Shown: in pieces, positions 11,540-23,514 of the stretch
Layout of the letters: every line of letters begins with the position of its first letter
Position numbering within the stretch: the stretch's first letter is position 1
Assembly (NCBI GenBank): GCA_963580455.1
Contig: OY756957.1
Span: forward strand, 7,755,001-7,819,000
From: Euonymus europaeus
Taxonomy: Eukaryota; Streptophyta; Magnoliopsida; Celastrales; Celastraceae
Direction of reading: 5' to 3'
Length of the DNA stretch: 64,000 bases
Notes under the pieces: model-generated
What the model was told of the DNA's origin: nothing
Seen by the model: only the letters and a program-made list of their open reading frames with translations
Database searches by the model: none
Position numbers and translations under genes: made by a program

Positions 11540-12063
11540 CTAGGCTGTGCAGACACAGCCTTGACCACATTCAAAGACAGTAGTAGTCTTGCCAGCATCA
11601 GGAGGAGCTGAAGTCTTGGTGATAACACAAGTATACCCTTCATCGCACTTGCAGTACACTTGGCCTCCAGTGCACTTGTCTAGCTGTTTTGCTTTCTCTT
11701 CCGGAGTCCCCTCTCTGATAAATATTTAAGAATTTCTCGTTATACAGAAGTTCTGTATTGATTAGCCATATTTATTTATACACTATTAAGCAACTCACAG
11801 GATACAGCAACAGGTGCAGTCGGCACCACATTTGTGATAAGCCTTTCCTGCATCGACGGCTGTGATTTCACATTCATATCCTTCTCCACACTTGCAGATT
11901 GCCTTGCTCGCAGTTCCAGACCCAGCTGAAGTTCCTCCCACACTCACAAATCTGAACAACCCATCAAATTAATTATCAATTACTTAAATTGATCCTCATT
12001 TCAGGAAAAACTATTATGAAGGCAAGTTTTGGAAAACAAATCAAACCTGAGAGCGTCATCCAT
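11540..12063 (-). CDS. Small cysteine-rich protein with two internal repeats (114 aa, 3 exons)
   Basis: I read three exons on the minus strand: 12063-12047, 11951-11799 and 11714-11540. They are joined by GT-AG introns of 95 and 84 bases and sum to 345 bases, exactly 115 codons with the stop. The protein starts MDDALRFVSVGG. Its two halves are alike: CKCGEGYECEI then AYHKCGADCTCCC, and CKCDEGYTCVI then FECGQGCVCTA. Each half has a CKC(G/D)EGY(E/T)C core, a spacer with DAGK, and a terminal cysteine cluster. Thirteen cysteines in 114 residues suggest metal binding or disulphides, but the spacing is not that of the plant metallothionein types I know. No signal peptide is evident, so a cytosolic metallothionein-like role is more likely than a secreted one. 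The family is not recognised. Correct framing over three exons makes chance unlikely. Confidence 0.75.
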
Positions 12064-12530
12064 TCTTCTGTAAAGTCACCAGTCCTAAGCACTCCACTCA
12101 CTCGGTCACTTCCTATCTCTGCTTCGGTGGTAATATAGAGCCCTTTCTTTTATTTTATTTCATCTTGTTTTTGACTTTTTGTTGTACGTAATCAATGACG
12201 TAAATTGAGACGGAAATATCGGAAAATCCACGTGTGCAGTTGGGCGAGCTCGGTCACATCTGGCCCCCTGGTTAAACTATAAAGCAAAGAGCTCTGCTGG
12301 TAATATGGATTATACTTATCTTGTTTTTGGAGTACGTAATCAATGACGTAAATTGAGGCGTAATTTATTAGAGCAACTAGAATTGTGTAATCTCGCTCTG
12401 TTTGGGACTCGAGATATATATAATACCGTATTTGTTTTGTTATTAGATAGAATTATATTATAAGATTGATATTTTTTATCATTTAATACGTTGTCTCTTA
12501 TCCTAAATGTTTCCTATAAAATAAAAACGA
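12064..12530. promoter_or_regulatory. Upstream region of the cysteine-rich gene
   Basis: This lies immediately 5' of the minus-strand start at 12063. It contains a short direct repeat (tacgtaatcaatgacgtaaa at about 12186 and 12334) carrying TGACGTAA, an ACGT-core motif of the kind bound by plant bZIP factors, and CCACGTGTGC near 12229, a G-box/ABRE-like core. A TATA-like sequence lies near 12277-12283. The motifs are seen directly; any regulatory role is inferred. Confidence 0.45.
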
Positions 12531-12538
12531 CTTGGAGA

Positions 12539-13426
12539 TAGAGATGACAAATGTGTCCATATCCGTGAATCTTCCATCCAATCGGGTCAGACAATAGAAA
12601 AAATCGCTGGATAATAGATATGGATAAAATCTGAATTTTTTAAATGGATATGAATTTAGGCATATCAGATGTTAAATACGGATCCAATCCGATCTGACTA
12701 TATCTGATTCGATTCTACCCGACACACATATATATAATATAATACATATACAATTATGTAATTGACAATTAATGTCATTAATATATTTATATATATTCAA
12801 CATAGGTATGTTTTTTTATGTAATATAAATTAATTACAATTTATAATAACACTATATAATGTGATATGATTTCATATTACTAATTCAAATATTCAATTGA
12901 CTAATATTTTTAAAACCCTAATTAGTAAAGTTAGTACTGAATACTAAAAACACAATAATATAAACCTTAAACCTAACAATAACATTATAAATTAATATGT
13001 GGCAAATGATATCATTATCAACAACTTTTATGAAAATGAGGTTTACCACACTTTATTGAAGATATTATTTATTTTGAATTTGTTAGTTGATGTAAGTATT
13101 TTGATTTGTGACGTTTTATGGACTCTAGACTTTAATTTTAGAAAACTTTTTTTTGTTGTGGAATGATTTTTGATATTATTTATACTTTAGACATTGATTT
13201 ATATTCCTCGATTCATGAATCATGAAGTTCTAATTTATGTCATAGGCTAGCAAAATATGTGTCGACTTGTCGCATGGATAGATACGATATTCGTGGAAAA
13301 TATCTGAAATCCGACGTATAGGATATGAATTTAGATTTTTTTATCCGTGGTATATGGATATGAATATATTATATTTATTTAGGATCGGATATGAATTTTA
13401 AGAAATTCGATTCAATGTCATCCCTA
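12539..13426. mobile_element. Non-autonomous hAT-like element with 8-bp target duplication
   Basis: The left end TAGAGATGACAAATG matches the right end on the opposite strand, TAGGGATGACATTGA, which is hAT-like. It is flanked by cttggaga (12531-12538) and gttggaga (13427-13434), an 8-bp target duplication with one mismatch. The 888-base interior has no coding capacity and is rich in GGATATGAAT-type words. A partial copy in the opposite orientation lies at 45204-45670, showing that this is a dispersed family. Confidence 0.75.
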
Positions 13427-13434
13427 GTTGGAGA

Positions 13435-13760
13435 TATTTTATGGTCTACAGCGTATAAAAGCTCATTTTGTACAAAGTTGTACTATCCTGAATTTTTTAA
13501 AAATCATTCAAACACTTGATAACATCATTAACTGATAATTTATATCATACGAAGTCTTATCTCCTCCCCAGATGTACCCTTAGAGTTTTTCTCATCCTAG
13601 TATATATTCTACACAAATTATTTTCCAAAGTAGCACACTCTTCAAACATTTTCCTTAATCGACAGTCCTAACCAACGTAACACTCCAAGTCTACTGCAAA
13701 AAGGTTTAAATGTCTTTTCAAATGCACACTAGCTATCACTTTTTTTTTTTTTTTTGTAAG
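13435..13760. other. Intergenic, AT-rich
   Basis: No gene or recognised element was seen. A T-run lies at 13740-13755. Confidence 0.4.
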
Positions 13761-13789
13761 GACACTAGCTATCACATGGAAATACATAA

Positions 13790-13938
13790 ATGCTAGTCTC
13801 CTACAATCACATGCACACGACAACACAAGTACATATACGTACCTACACGGAGCTATCATATGCAAATACAGACACGACTACTAGTCTCCTACAATCACAT
13901 GCACACAGCAACACAAGTACATATACGTACCTACACAG
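13790..13938. repeat. Two direct copies of an about 60-base unit
   Basis: The units share CTAGTCTCCTACAATCACAT, then AACACAAGTACATATACGTA (about 13792-13852 and 13880-13937). A shorter related piece, ACACTAGCTATCAC, recurs at about 13726 and 13762. Confidence 0.8.
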
Positions 13939-13979
13939 ATTGTCTTTTCTCTTCTTTTTTTTCTCGACACTTTTATGAT

Positions 13980-14755
13980 CATTAGCAAATAGTTTCAGCA
14001 TAAATAGTTCGGTATTTGATGTGTTTAATCTTGCAAGTGCACAAATCAAATATGATAATATAACAAATGCAAGTACGAGATCGAATCCCACGAGGATAAA
14101 TAAAATTCAATTGATTCACTTAACTTAACAGTTAAATAAATTTGAGCAAATTTAGATTTCAAATAATAAAAAAGGTAACTAGGGTAATGACTTCACCACA
14201 CAATCAGATTATAACTAATAATTATTAAGCGTACAATTTCAATTCTAGTTTAAGAGTTGATTCTTTTTTCAAATATGTTGATTCATTCGGTCACAGTACC
14301 AACATGTATCACTAACCAATGGTTAATCATGTTCGATCACAGTTGTTAACACAAAGCTAATAGCCCATTAAGTTCTAAAGAATTATGTCAACCAATTAAT
14401 TATCTAATCTGTGGTCTCAGCTTCAACTCCACTAAGACATGTGAATTCTGGTAATTCTTTAGTCTTATCTAGATTAATTCATATGCATGCCATAATGGTG
14501 ATCAAACATGCAATAAACTAAGCACAGAGATTAAAGACAAGAACCAATGAATTGAAATTGTATACTAATAGTAAATTAGCTCGAAATCCTCATGATATGT
14601 TACATCAAACCTAGTAAAAAGAATTTAGTTACAACTCATGTCTAAGAACAATAAGCATAAACTATTAAGAATCATAAACTAAATCAAAGAAGAAAAATCC
14701 CTGAATTGGATGGATGCTAGGTGATTTCCTTAGAATATCTTGTGCTTGAAAGAGA
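13980..14755. repeat. Probable dispersed repeat, unclassified
   Basis: The stretch starting with TTGCAAGTGCACAAATCAAA and ACGAGATCGAATCCCACGAG resembles a common plant repeat found near non-autonomous LTR elements. I see no LTR pair or coding region, so the class is uncertain. Confidence 0.3.
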
Positions 14756-15054
14756 GCCTGTAACACCCCAAAATGACTTAGGGTGAAGCATGGCGTTGTA
14801 ACTATAAGTATGTCATATCCCATCAGGGGTTGTATCCCAATAATTACTGTAAGCCTTACATTACATAAAATATTCAAATTCTTACAGAAATACATTTCTC
14901 ACGTGCTTATTTAATTACATCATCATACTCTTCTTTTTTAAATGTCAAAAATAAGATTATTAGTCGCGACATAACAAGATTATTTTATGCTTTCATCTCC
15001 GTGATCACCTTGATTTTCAATTTAATTATCTACATGTATGAAAAACATGTAGGA

Positions 15055-15240
15055 GGATAACATAATACTCTCTTTTTTTGGAAATAGAATTTAACTAAAA
15101 CCATATTGTACATAGTAGTAAAGCAGTAGATAACATAATACTCTCTTTTTTTGGAAATAGAATTTAACAAAAACCATATTGTACATAGTAGTAAAGCAGT
15201 AGATAACATAATACTCTTTTTTTTTGGAAATAGAATTTTC
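15055..15240. repeat. Tandem repeat, about 73 bases, 2.6 copies
   Basis: Units begin GATAACATAATACTCT and continue through a T-run, GGAAATAGAATTTAAC and ACCATATTGTACATAGTAGT. The copies at about 15056, 15129 and 15203 are almost identical. They make several overlapping open frames on both strands that are not genes. Confidence 0.9.
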
Positions 15241-15264
15241 AAGAAAATAAATTTGATCAATTTC

Positions 15265-17228
15265 TGTAACGCCCCGACCCACCAAACCCTAATTCACGAG
15301 TCCGTAGAACAAAACGCTACTCCTACTTTTCCACTTGTCTACACCTTGAGCCCAGTTATTACACATAAAAATAAACTCTAACAATCCATACCTAAATATA
15401 AATCATATCAACGAACAACATAAATGATTAATTAAACAACCTCAATTAATAATATATTATTAATCATACTGAATATCATATAGTCTCACCACTTCCACAA
15501 TCCTACAGTCACAATCAAACTAAAACCTACAATAAATGTCTCTTCATCTAATCTTATGGATAATCGCTTATCTAAAGAACTTCAAAGCTTCTACCTACCA
15601 CACATAACATAATTTCATAGCCATTTACTCAAGTCATCGATTTATTGCTTCTGTTACATGAGCATCTTCACTGTGGATCCACGACATCACCATCAACAGT
15701 CCAATCAGCATATTCAGTAGAAACATCATTCCCTACATTACGAAACATAGTGAGCCAAGGCTTAGCAAGTAATACTTATGCATGAATGCACGTGAACATC
15801 ATCATTAGAAAACAGTCAACTGTTTAAATCTTTTTCTAGTACTTGCACCCTTAACCTAGATAAAACTGCTACAGAGCAACCGGTCGAGATTTCTATATAA
15901 TGCCCTACCATAAAGCACATTCCAGTCAACATTCGTATCATTTATTCATTTTTCTTTTATTTTCTTCTCATTTAACAGTACTCATAAACCTTTCTCTTTT
16001 CAGTTCACCCTCCCTGTAGCAGTAATACCTGGTTTGTAAAAACATTTACATTAATGTGCATGTCATGTATGCCATGAAATGTCATGCCTCACGCAGAGCA
16101 TACCATAAATAGTACCTCAATAAATCATCACATGTCAGTTCATTGTTCATGAATATCCAAATCATCAAAAATTTGATCTCATGAAAACATCACAATCAAT
16201 ACAAGCTTTATCATATACAATCAAATAAACATTATAAACGATACAGATATTATCACATAAAATTCACAGATCACAAAGTTCCATAACACAGTTGAATATT
16301 ACTTACGTTATTGTGCTTCCTTAAATCCCGAAAATCAACTATGCAAACCTAATTCCTGAAATCCATAATCACACTTATTTACATTAATATTTATACCACT
16401 ATCCATTTTATTTATTAATACTTTTTTTTTCTTTAATTTAAAATAATCTAGTCAACTCTGGACGGACTGGTCAACGGGTCTGTCCAGTATCAACCGGGTC
16501 AGCCTGACACGGTTGATCTCCTTCTCCACTAGATCGGGTCAACAGACCCGTTAGGAGGCTAAATCGAGTCATCCCCCGCCAACGGGCGATGGTCCTCACC
16601 ACCGGCCTAGAACGGTAGAGCACGGTCGGACTATCCTAGTGCCGTTGCTATTTACCTGATTGGTGGTCGGAGATTGGCGGAATCAGCTCTCAAACCTCAC
16701 GACAGCTGCTCTTTCTCCCCTCCGATTGACTGCCCTACGCTGCTCCAATGGATCCAAAAATGGCACAATTGGACTCCTCTCTTCACACTCGTTCTTCCCG
16801 TGCCTACCCGGTCTCTGTTTAGAAAATTCGGCCTTCCGTCGCCGCCCCTAGACTAGGTTGAGTTTTAGGGTTTGGCCTCCATCGATTTTCGTGCCTCACC
16901 AATATATATATATATATATATTTAATTTAATTTGTTTTTCTTTTCTTAATTACTCTTATTCCCCTGCCCTTAATGCTTATTTACACAAAATACCTATCTG
17001 TATTTACAGGATTGCCATTATCATATTTATTATTATATTTTTGTATTTAACTTCCATAATTCATAGTAATTTCACGTTAATCCCGTTTCCAATAATTCTT
17101 GTGCCCACAACTTATAATTCCACTATAGGATTTATGAAAAATATTGTAATCGAACTTACGTCACCTATGACATCACCTATCTTACTACATCTACCACCAC
17201 AGACTATATGAAGGTTTGGGGTGTTACA
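15265..17228. mobile_element. Solo LTR (Gypsy type), 1,964 bases, perfect 5-bp target duplication
   Basis: It starts TGTAACGCCCCGACCC and ends TTTGGGGTGTTACA. It is flanked by atttc on both sides (15260-15264 and 17229-17233). No internal domain or second LTR is present, so it is a solo LTR left by recombination between two LTRs, or less likely a short non-autonomous unit. It interrupts the larger Gypsy LTR. Part of it (about 15840-16350) matches the remnant at 49165-49640: both share ACAGAGCAACCGGT and ACACCCTCCCT blocks. Confidence 0.85.
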
Positions 17229-19382
17229 ATTTCTTAGAAATTAAGGTTTATTAAACCAAAACCACCATGTGTGCCATTTCCAATCCGAATCCACTCATTG
17301 GATTCATTTACTGTGGTGCTGGAGAATTGCTCTGACCACAATATCTAAACAAATAATATGCACATACACAATTTCTCAAAACTGCCGTAAATCTTTACGA
17401 ACACTCCATTAAACAGCTTGGCCAAGGACAAAGTTTAGTGCTTCAAAATAATCTTTTCACTTTTGAACCCACATATACTTTTATGGTTGAAACCCATTAA
17501 ATTCAAACAATATTTCATACTCCGAGAGTTACATATTTATTCACAAATACGTCTTTTAACATTTAAAATTTGGAAAATCATACTTTTAATCACCAAACTT
17601 TACTTCACCAATTTCAGAACCGAAAATCCTTGTAATTAATAAAACATGGTGTCAACACAATTGTAAGATTTCATACTTTCAAATCATAGTAATAACCACA
17701 CATCATATCATATATCATGAATGAAATTTCAAGATTTAATATTAGTAAAAAAACATTTTGAATATCATAGCAATGAAAAACCCTCATATCTTAGGCTTAG
17801 TAATAACTCAACAGTGCTTTCCCTTTCCTTTTATCAAATGTTAACTCCAGACCGATATCATTTGTTCCTAAAAATCATTAGGGTGCACTCAAACTTGGTT
17901 TTCTTTTTTTAAAAAAAAATTAACATAATTAAAAATTTGCATGCAAGGGTCTACCCATGTTCAAAGATTTATTTAACATGTACTAAAATTTCCCTATTTG
18001 ATTTCAAACCCATTTATGCACGGTAATTCTCACATCCTTCATCCTTAACCCCAAACAAGTACTAAACCTAATTTTCAACTTCTCTAGTTCATCCTCAATC
18101 CACCTTTTCTTGACTTGGTCATCAAACATATCCTATTTTTTTCACCAATTTTCTCATATTCTTTCATGTCATTTTTGGGTGCATATGAATGAGTTAAATC
18201 ATAAAACTACATGTCAACATACATTTCCATATACATCCCTAAAAGCCACATGCATGCATGTTGAGAACATTCTAAAACCAGTTTACATTCACTTACCCTT
18301 GAAAAATGAAGTTAGAGATTTTCTGCCCTTTTGACAAATCTTCAAAAACCACCCTTCGTCAATCATTTCCAACCTAGATACCATTTCAACCTTGTGTTAA
18401 GCTTTGATTCAAACACATATAACTCAATACAAACCAAATCATCTTCTTACCCTCTCTTATGCTTCCTTGCTCCAATTACCTCCTATTCTCTCGCGTTTCA
18501 GTCTCTCTCACTCTCTAATGTCTTTTGGAAGCAAACTGTATAGAATGAAAGAAGGGTTAAGAGTCTCTTCACATTCTTGGGATATTTATAGTGAGTTTGG
18601 TTTAATCCACATGTCACCCATGCGTCTACTCTCTCTCTCTCTCTCCCCCTCCCTTTCTTGAATCTGATAATCCCATTTAATTTCTTTCCAGGTTTGGATC
18701 TAATGGTGGGGTGTTGTCCCTACTCTATTTGTTATGCCTTTTCTCACCCAAGTTCTTACATAAATTTTTAAAGAAATCCCTCCATGTATTAATCATGGTT
18801 TACTTTATCTACACTCGTCTTCTCCTCACTAGGCTATATGATTTTGCCATGTGTTAGGCTCTCATTGGCTAAACTTTCTTGCAATATGAAAAACCCTATT
18901 TTCTTTTCCTCCTATTGGTCTAAGCTTCTTCAAAATACCTCCTTATTTGTCATTGGCTAATTTCCTCATCATTATTTCCCTAAAACCATCAACTAACCCA
19001 CCCGGTTTTATTGTCCATCATGATCACAATTTGAACCAAATCTTTCCAAAATATTTTAAATGTAATCCCTTAATTCATCCAATCGGGTGGTGCCAACTAG
19101 GATGGTTCTACTAGTGTCATTCACTCTTTCTTGCATGGCTACTGTTCCTACAAGCACCAGTTGTATATGTAAAAAATATCTAAGATTATATCTATCCATA
19201 AGATATGTCTATATGTCATTATCTTCTATATGCCTCCATGAAATTCCACTGTATACATATACATATATATATATTTATACGTATTTACTTTTTTTTTAAC
19301 ACAGATATGACTAAAAATTTTGAAAATTTATTAACTATCAAATTTAATGTTTTGGACACATGTCCTATATTTAGGTTTTACA

Positions 19383-19418
19383 AATCCCTCCCCCTTAAAG
19401 AAGTATCATCCCCGAAAC
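19383..19418 (-). mobile_element. Gypsy polypurine tract and last codons of pol
   Basis: The minus strand reads AGTTTCGGGGATGATACTTC, then TTAAGGGGGAGGGATT directly before the LTR start at 19382. Many Tekay/Del elements have this arrangement (end of pol, then purine tract). The element is cut at 19419 by a different repeat. Confidence 0.6.
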
Positions 19419-19600
19419 TAGGGGTCCGCATCGACCCAGCCCTAAAATATTAGGCACAAATTCGAGAACCCTCTTCAGGCTTTGGGTCGGGTCTAGGATA
19501 ATTTTGTAAGCCCAAGCCTAGCCTTGGCCCAAGCAATTTGGGCTAATAGTTCGGGTCTCGGGTCTTGGGCCTAAGTACTAAATTAATATATATATATATA
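19419..19600. repeat. Possible hAT-like MITE fragment, then (TA)n
   Basis: It starts TAGGGGTCCGCATCGACCC, a hAT-like end, and contains repeated GGGTC/GCCCAAGCC words. A (AT)n run lies at about 19586-19605. The other end was not found. Confidence 0.4.
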
Positions 19601-20570
19601 TATATGTATAAAATTTTGCTCTCATATAGACCTAAAAAATGGACCTCTAATTGTGACCCTTAGATTAATCCAAGGGATGAGATGAAATGGCCTGCCTTCA
19701 CTAAGTTGTGTCTTCCGTCTCGCTGTCCAGTGCTCTCCTCTGGTCTCCTCCATCGCAAACAACCCAGCAGTGACGTCTCTCCATCGCGCCCAACAGCGCC
19801 GTCTCCTATTTGAGTGAAGAGTTAATGTATGTTTCCCTAATCGGTTTCAAACTTGAAATTGGTGTCCATAGTCTTTCCTGCCTCAAATTTTTGTTGATTT
19901 AACATAAAGGTAATAAGTTTTAAATTTTTTTAGGAAGTTTAATATCTAACAGACTTGGTTACTTTGATATGCGAAGGGTGTAATTTACTTCATTTCATTG
20001 GATCTTTCTCCTCACTCGCTCACCCATTTGCTATTTCGTTGGTTATCTTTTTCTGGGTATGGAGGAGTTTGATGCATTGGTTACTTTTAGGCTGCTAAGT
20101 CCTCACTTTCATCTTTCCAATTGTATCCTAGAGGGGGTCTCCATTTTCTTCTATTTGGTATATCCTATTTTCAGATAAGCCGAATCAGGGTGCTTACTAC
20201 GTTTACTGTGTTGCATTTGGCAGTTGAGAACATCTAGAACATTATGTCACTAGTTGCTTCTTGAGGCCTTACTTTGTTGTTGTAGTCAGTGTCGAGACAT
20301 TTTTATATTTAGAATTCTTGTAGCGATATTTATTTGTTGTAGTCCTTATTGGAAGTGTTCAGACATTTTCATACTTAGAATTTCAGTAGCAATATTTATT
20401 TGACATTTTAAATTTGTGCATTTGTTTTCTGTGGATTGAAGTGAGTGTATTCTTTTCAGCTTGTTAATTTTGTGCATTCGTTTGCTGTTTTAGGATGACT
20501 AAACCATGTTTTTTTTAACTCATTCCTATTGATGTATTTTTTTTGAATTTATTATGATGCAGTCTCACAA
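19601..20570. other. Intergenic or 5' flank of the FRS/MULE pseudogene
   Basis: No gene is recognised. A duplicated segment (ACATTTTnATANTTAGAATT, then GTAGCnATATTTATTTG) occurs at about 20297 and 20362. C/T-rich stretches near 19710-19810 look like an untranslated leader, but no start can be tied to them. Confidence 0.35.
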
Positions 20571-22790
20571 ATGGATATGGGTTCGACTTCCTATAATGTT
20601 ATTAGTTTTCTTCCTCAAGTAAGGTTTGAAGTCATTTTGAATATTGGGCAACATTTTGATTCATTAGATGATGCCCAATGTTTCTACAATGAATACGCTA
20701 GGGAAGTCAGTTTTAGTCTTCGAGCGTGGACTACAAAGAAAAATAAGAGTAATGAAATCACTAGGTGTGAATTTGTTTGTTATAAACAAGGGACTCGAGA
20801 GGTTGAGAACTCAAATTATGTTCCAAAAAGAAGAAGCAGATTAACTAGAGAATGGTGTAATGCTAGGATTGCTCTTGTGAAGTCAGATGTCAATCAAACG
20901 TTCATTGTTTCAAAATTCTACGAGGTCCATAATCACAACCTGACTACGCCGCGAAAAGTGCATTTGCTATGGTCTCACCGATCAATGTGTCCGACTAAGA
21001 AGGCGTTGACACAACAACTTAGTGCAGCCAATGTGTCAATTCATCTACAAACTAATATTTTGGAGTTAGAGGCCGGAGGTATTGAGAATATTGGGTGCAT
21101 AGAGAAAGATTTTTAGAATGCTAGACGGGATGAGGCTAAAATGTATGCTGGACATGATGCTCAAATGTTATATGAGTATTTTGAGGTTGAAAAAGAAAAA
21201 GATTCTTAGTTTTATTTCTCAACCGTTATGGATGAAGAAAATAAGTTAACTCATTATTTTTGGGCAGATGGAGAAAGTGGGAATGCATATCATACTTTCG
21301 GAGATGTGGTGGTATTTGATAGTACTTATAATACAAATTGATATGATATGATTTTTGCACCCTTTGTCGGAGTTAACCATCACTGACAAACTACCCTTTT
21401 TCGGATTTTCATTTTTTAGTGATGAAACGACAGAGTCATTTTCTTGGCTTTTGCAGCAGTTCTTGTTGGCAATGTCAATAGGTCCACCTAAAATGATCAT
21501 CACCGATCAAGATCCCGCAATGACCAAAGCTATAGCTCAAATATTGCCGAACACTGCGCATAGATTTTGTATGTGGCATATCCTGAACAAATTTTCGGGG
21601 AAGTTAGATGCAATAAAATGGAAAGATCACTATCATCGCTTTCAAAAGTGCATATGGAATTCAGAGACTCTAGAACAATTTGAAACTCAATGGAGTGAAA
21701 TTATTGAGCAAAGTGGATTGTCGACCAATGAATGGTTAAAAACAATGTATGACATCCGCTCCAAATGGATTCCTGCATTTATTAATGATACATTTTCAGC
21801 AGGTATTTTTTTTAAAAAAAATCAGTTGTTATTACTCCATTTATTGTTTGGCATTTGTTGACATGTATGATTTTTTTTCCAGCTATGTCTAGTAGCCAAA
21901 GGGCAGAAAGTTTTCATGCTTTTTTCAAGTCATACGTTTCAAAGAAGAATTCTTTGATGGATTTTGTGGTGAGGTTTGCTAGAGCAGTCAAACATCAAAG
22001 ATATCAAGAGCTTTCTATGGATCACAAAGACATCAATGAATAACCCATTATGAAGACTATGTTTTCCATAGAGAAGTCAATGAGTGAGTTGTACACACAC
22101 TCTATATTTTACAAAGTTCAAGATGAGTTATTTCAAAGCATGGCATATATTGTAAGAATTGAGAATGAGGGAGAGGGCTTGTACATCTATAATGTTGGGA
22201 GAGCTGATAGTAGTCTTCAAAGTTTGAGAGTAGTTGTCGAGAATAAAACATTGGATCACATGAGTTGTAGTTGTAAAAAGTTTGAGTCCTATGGATTGAT
22301 ATGCCGCCACATATTTGCATCTTTTAGTAGGATGCAATTGCATGCTGCACTACCTAGTACATATGTACTACATAGGTGGACCAAATCCGCAAAAGCTATG
22401 TGTTCTTATGGTGGTAGTCAAGAGATAGGGTTGGGTGTAGTCTTGAGACATAATACATTAACTAAGCTTACTAAAAGTATCGTCGAGGCCGGATTGGTCA
22501 ATGATGACACATATAAGGTTGCAATTGAGATGTTAGAGTCACTCTAATGCAATCTTAGCATAATGACGCCAAATGGTGGAGACCAATGTTCTACACCTAG
22601 TGTTGCTCTTTGAAAACCAATTTACAACGAACCTGAAGAGGTTAGAGCAAAAGTTTGTGGAAAGAGACTGAAGGGAGGTAAAGAACTTGCCTCAAAAGAG
22701 ATACGGAGTTGTCATGGTTCTGGGTTAACAAGGCAGTCACATGACAAGAGGAATTGTCCGACTCTTAATACTATGTAAGTATGAAACAAC
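20571..22790 (+). pseudogene. FAR1-related (FRS) / MULE transposase pseudogene
   Basis: Domains in order: a FAR1-type DNA-binding domain (about 20680-20960, with FYNEYA, GFSLR-like RAWTTKKN and ARI), a MULE transposase core (about 21280-21800, with DETTESFSWLLQQFL, ITDQDPAM and RFCMWHI), a SWIM zinc finger (CSCKKFESYGLICRH, about 22263-22310) and a C-terminal CX2CX4HX4C-like knuckle near 22710-22755 in which positions have changed. An 80-base GT-AG intron at 21803-21882 keeps the frame. Breaks are in-frame stops at 21114, 21207, 21339, 21384 and 22041, plus a one-base frameshift near 21400. FAR1/FHY3 proteins are domesticated MULE transposases. Whether this copy is a dead FRS gene or a dead transposon cannot be told without its ends. 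Confidence 0.85.
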
Positions 22791-23100
22791 ATGTTGGCAT
22801 GTTTTTCATTTATTTGTTTGAGATGCTTACTATATTTTTTTAAGTGTAGGAATGAGTCCACTCAATGATGGTGTGGTGATGGAGCTGCTGTAGTAATAAG
22901 ACTATTGTGGAAATGGAGTAGCTATACAAATCGGACTGTTGTGGAAATGGAGCTGCTGTAGAAATGGGCAGTTGTACTGCTATTGATAATCTGTTAATGT
23001 TTATGTGCTTTTTTTTGTGCTATTTTTAATCTTCAAGTAAAATATTATAGTGTAAGACTTTAAAGTAAAAAGACAATACACAACAAATTTTGCAGATAAT
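22791..23100. other. 3' flank of the FRS pseudogene with short repeats
   Basis: The word GTGGAAATGGAG(C/T) is repeated around 22875-22970 with AGCTGCTGTAG. No gene was seen. Confidence 0.4.
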
Positions 23101-23514
23101 ACATGGATTTCAGTCATATCTTGCAAAGAAATCAAACAAAACAACTTGACAATTTCATGTATGTTCCAATGAATTTAGGGCAGCCCAGATTTACCAGCAC
23201 CATTTCTCCCAAATACTCCACAAAAAATTCAAACATGAATTTTAGAATCATAATTAAACAATTTTCAAGTCAAACCCAATATGTCGCCCTTTTCTTTGCC
23301 CCTTTGAAGACAGTGATCATTGGAGAAGATGAATCAAGTTGGGTTGAAGAAACTGACTGCGGTCGCGATAACTTGAAAAGACAAGGAGACGATGAGATGG
23401 GTTGGTGGTCAAAGGGGAGATGTTCGATGATCGATGAAGAGAACAACACTAGAAGAAGACGCGATGGAGGAGATTGCGTTGCAGGGCGTGATCCAACATT
23501 TGAAGCATAGGATG

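Larger units (their letters stand above)
14759..19382 (-). mobile_element. Large Gypsy 3' LTR (minus strand), split by a second LTR
   Basis: On the minus strand this begins TGTAAAACCTAAATATAGG at 19382, directly after a purine tract, and ends GGGGTGTTACA at 14759. It thus has TG...CA ends and the TGTAA/TTACA termini typical of the Tekay/Del group. Without the inserted solo LTR and one target copy it is about 2.65 kb, a size known for that group. The left part carries a threefold tandem repeat. Its partner LTR and most of the internal region are not in the window. The end assignment is from motif recognition and would need a full-element alignment. Confidence 0.65.

Noticed and set aside
15030..15381. 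Overlapping frames on both strands near 15.1 kb
   Set aside because: They are made by the 73-base tandem repeat.
16858..17211. 117-codon plus-strand frame, Ile- and Tyr-rich
   Set aside because: It is AT-rich sequence within the solo LTR; no conserved motif.
21246..21503. Minus-strand frame opposite the MULE core
   Set aside because: It is a shadow of the FAR1/MULE coding sequence.
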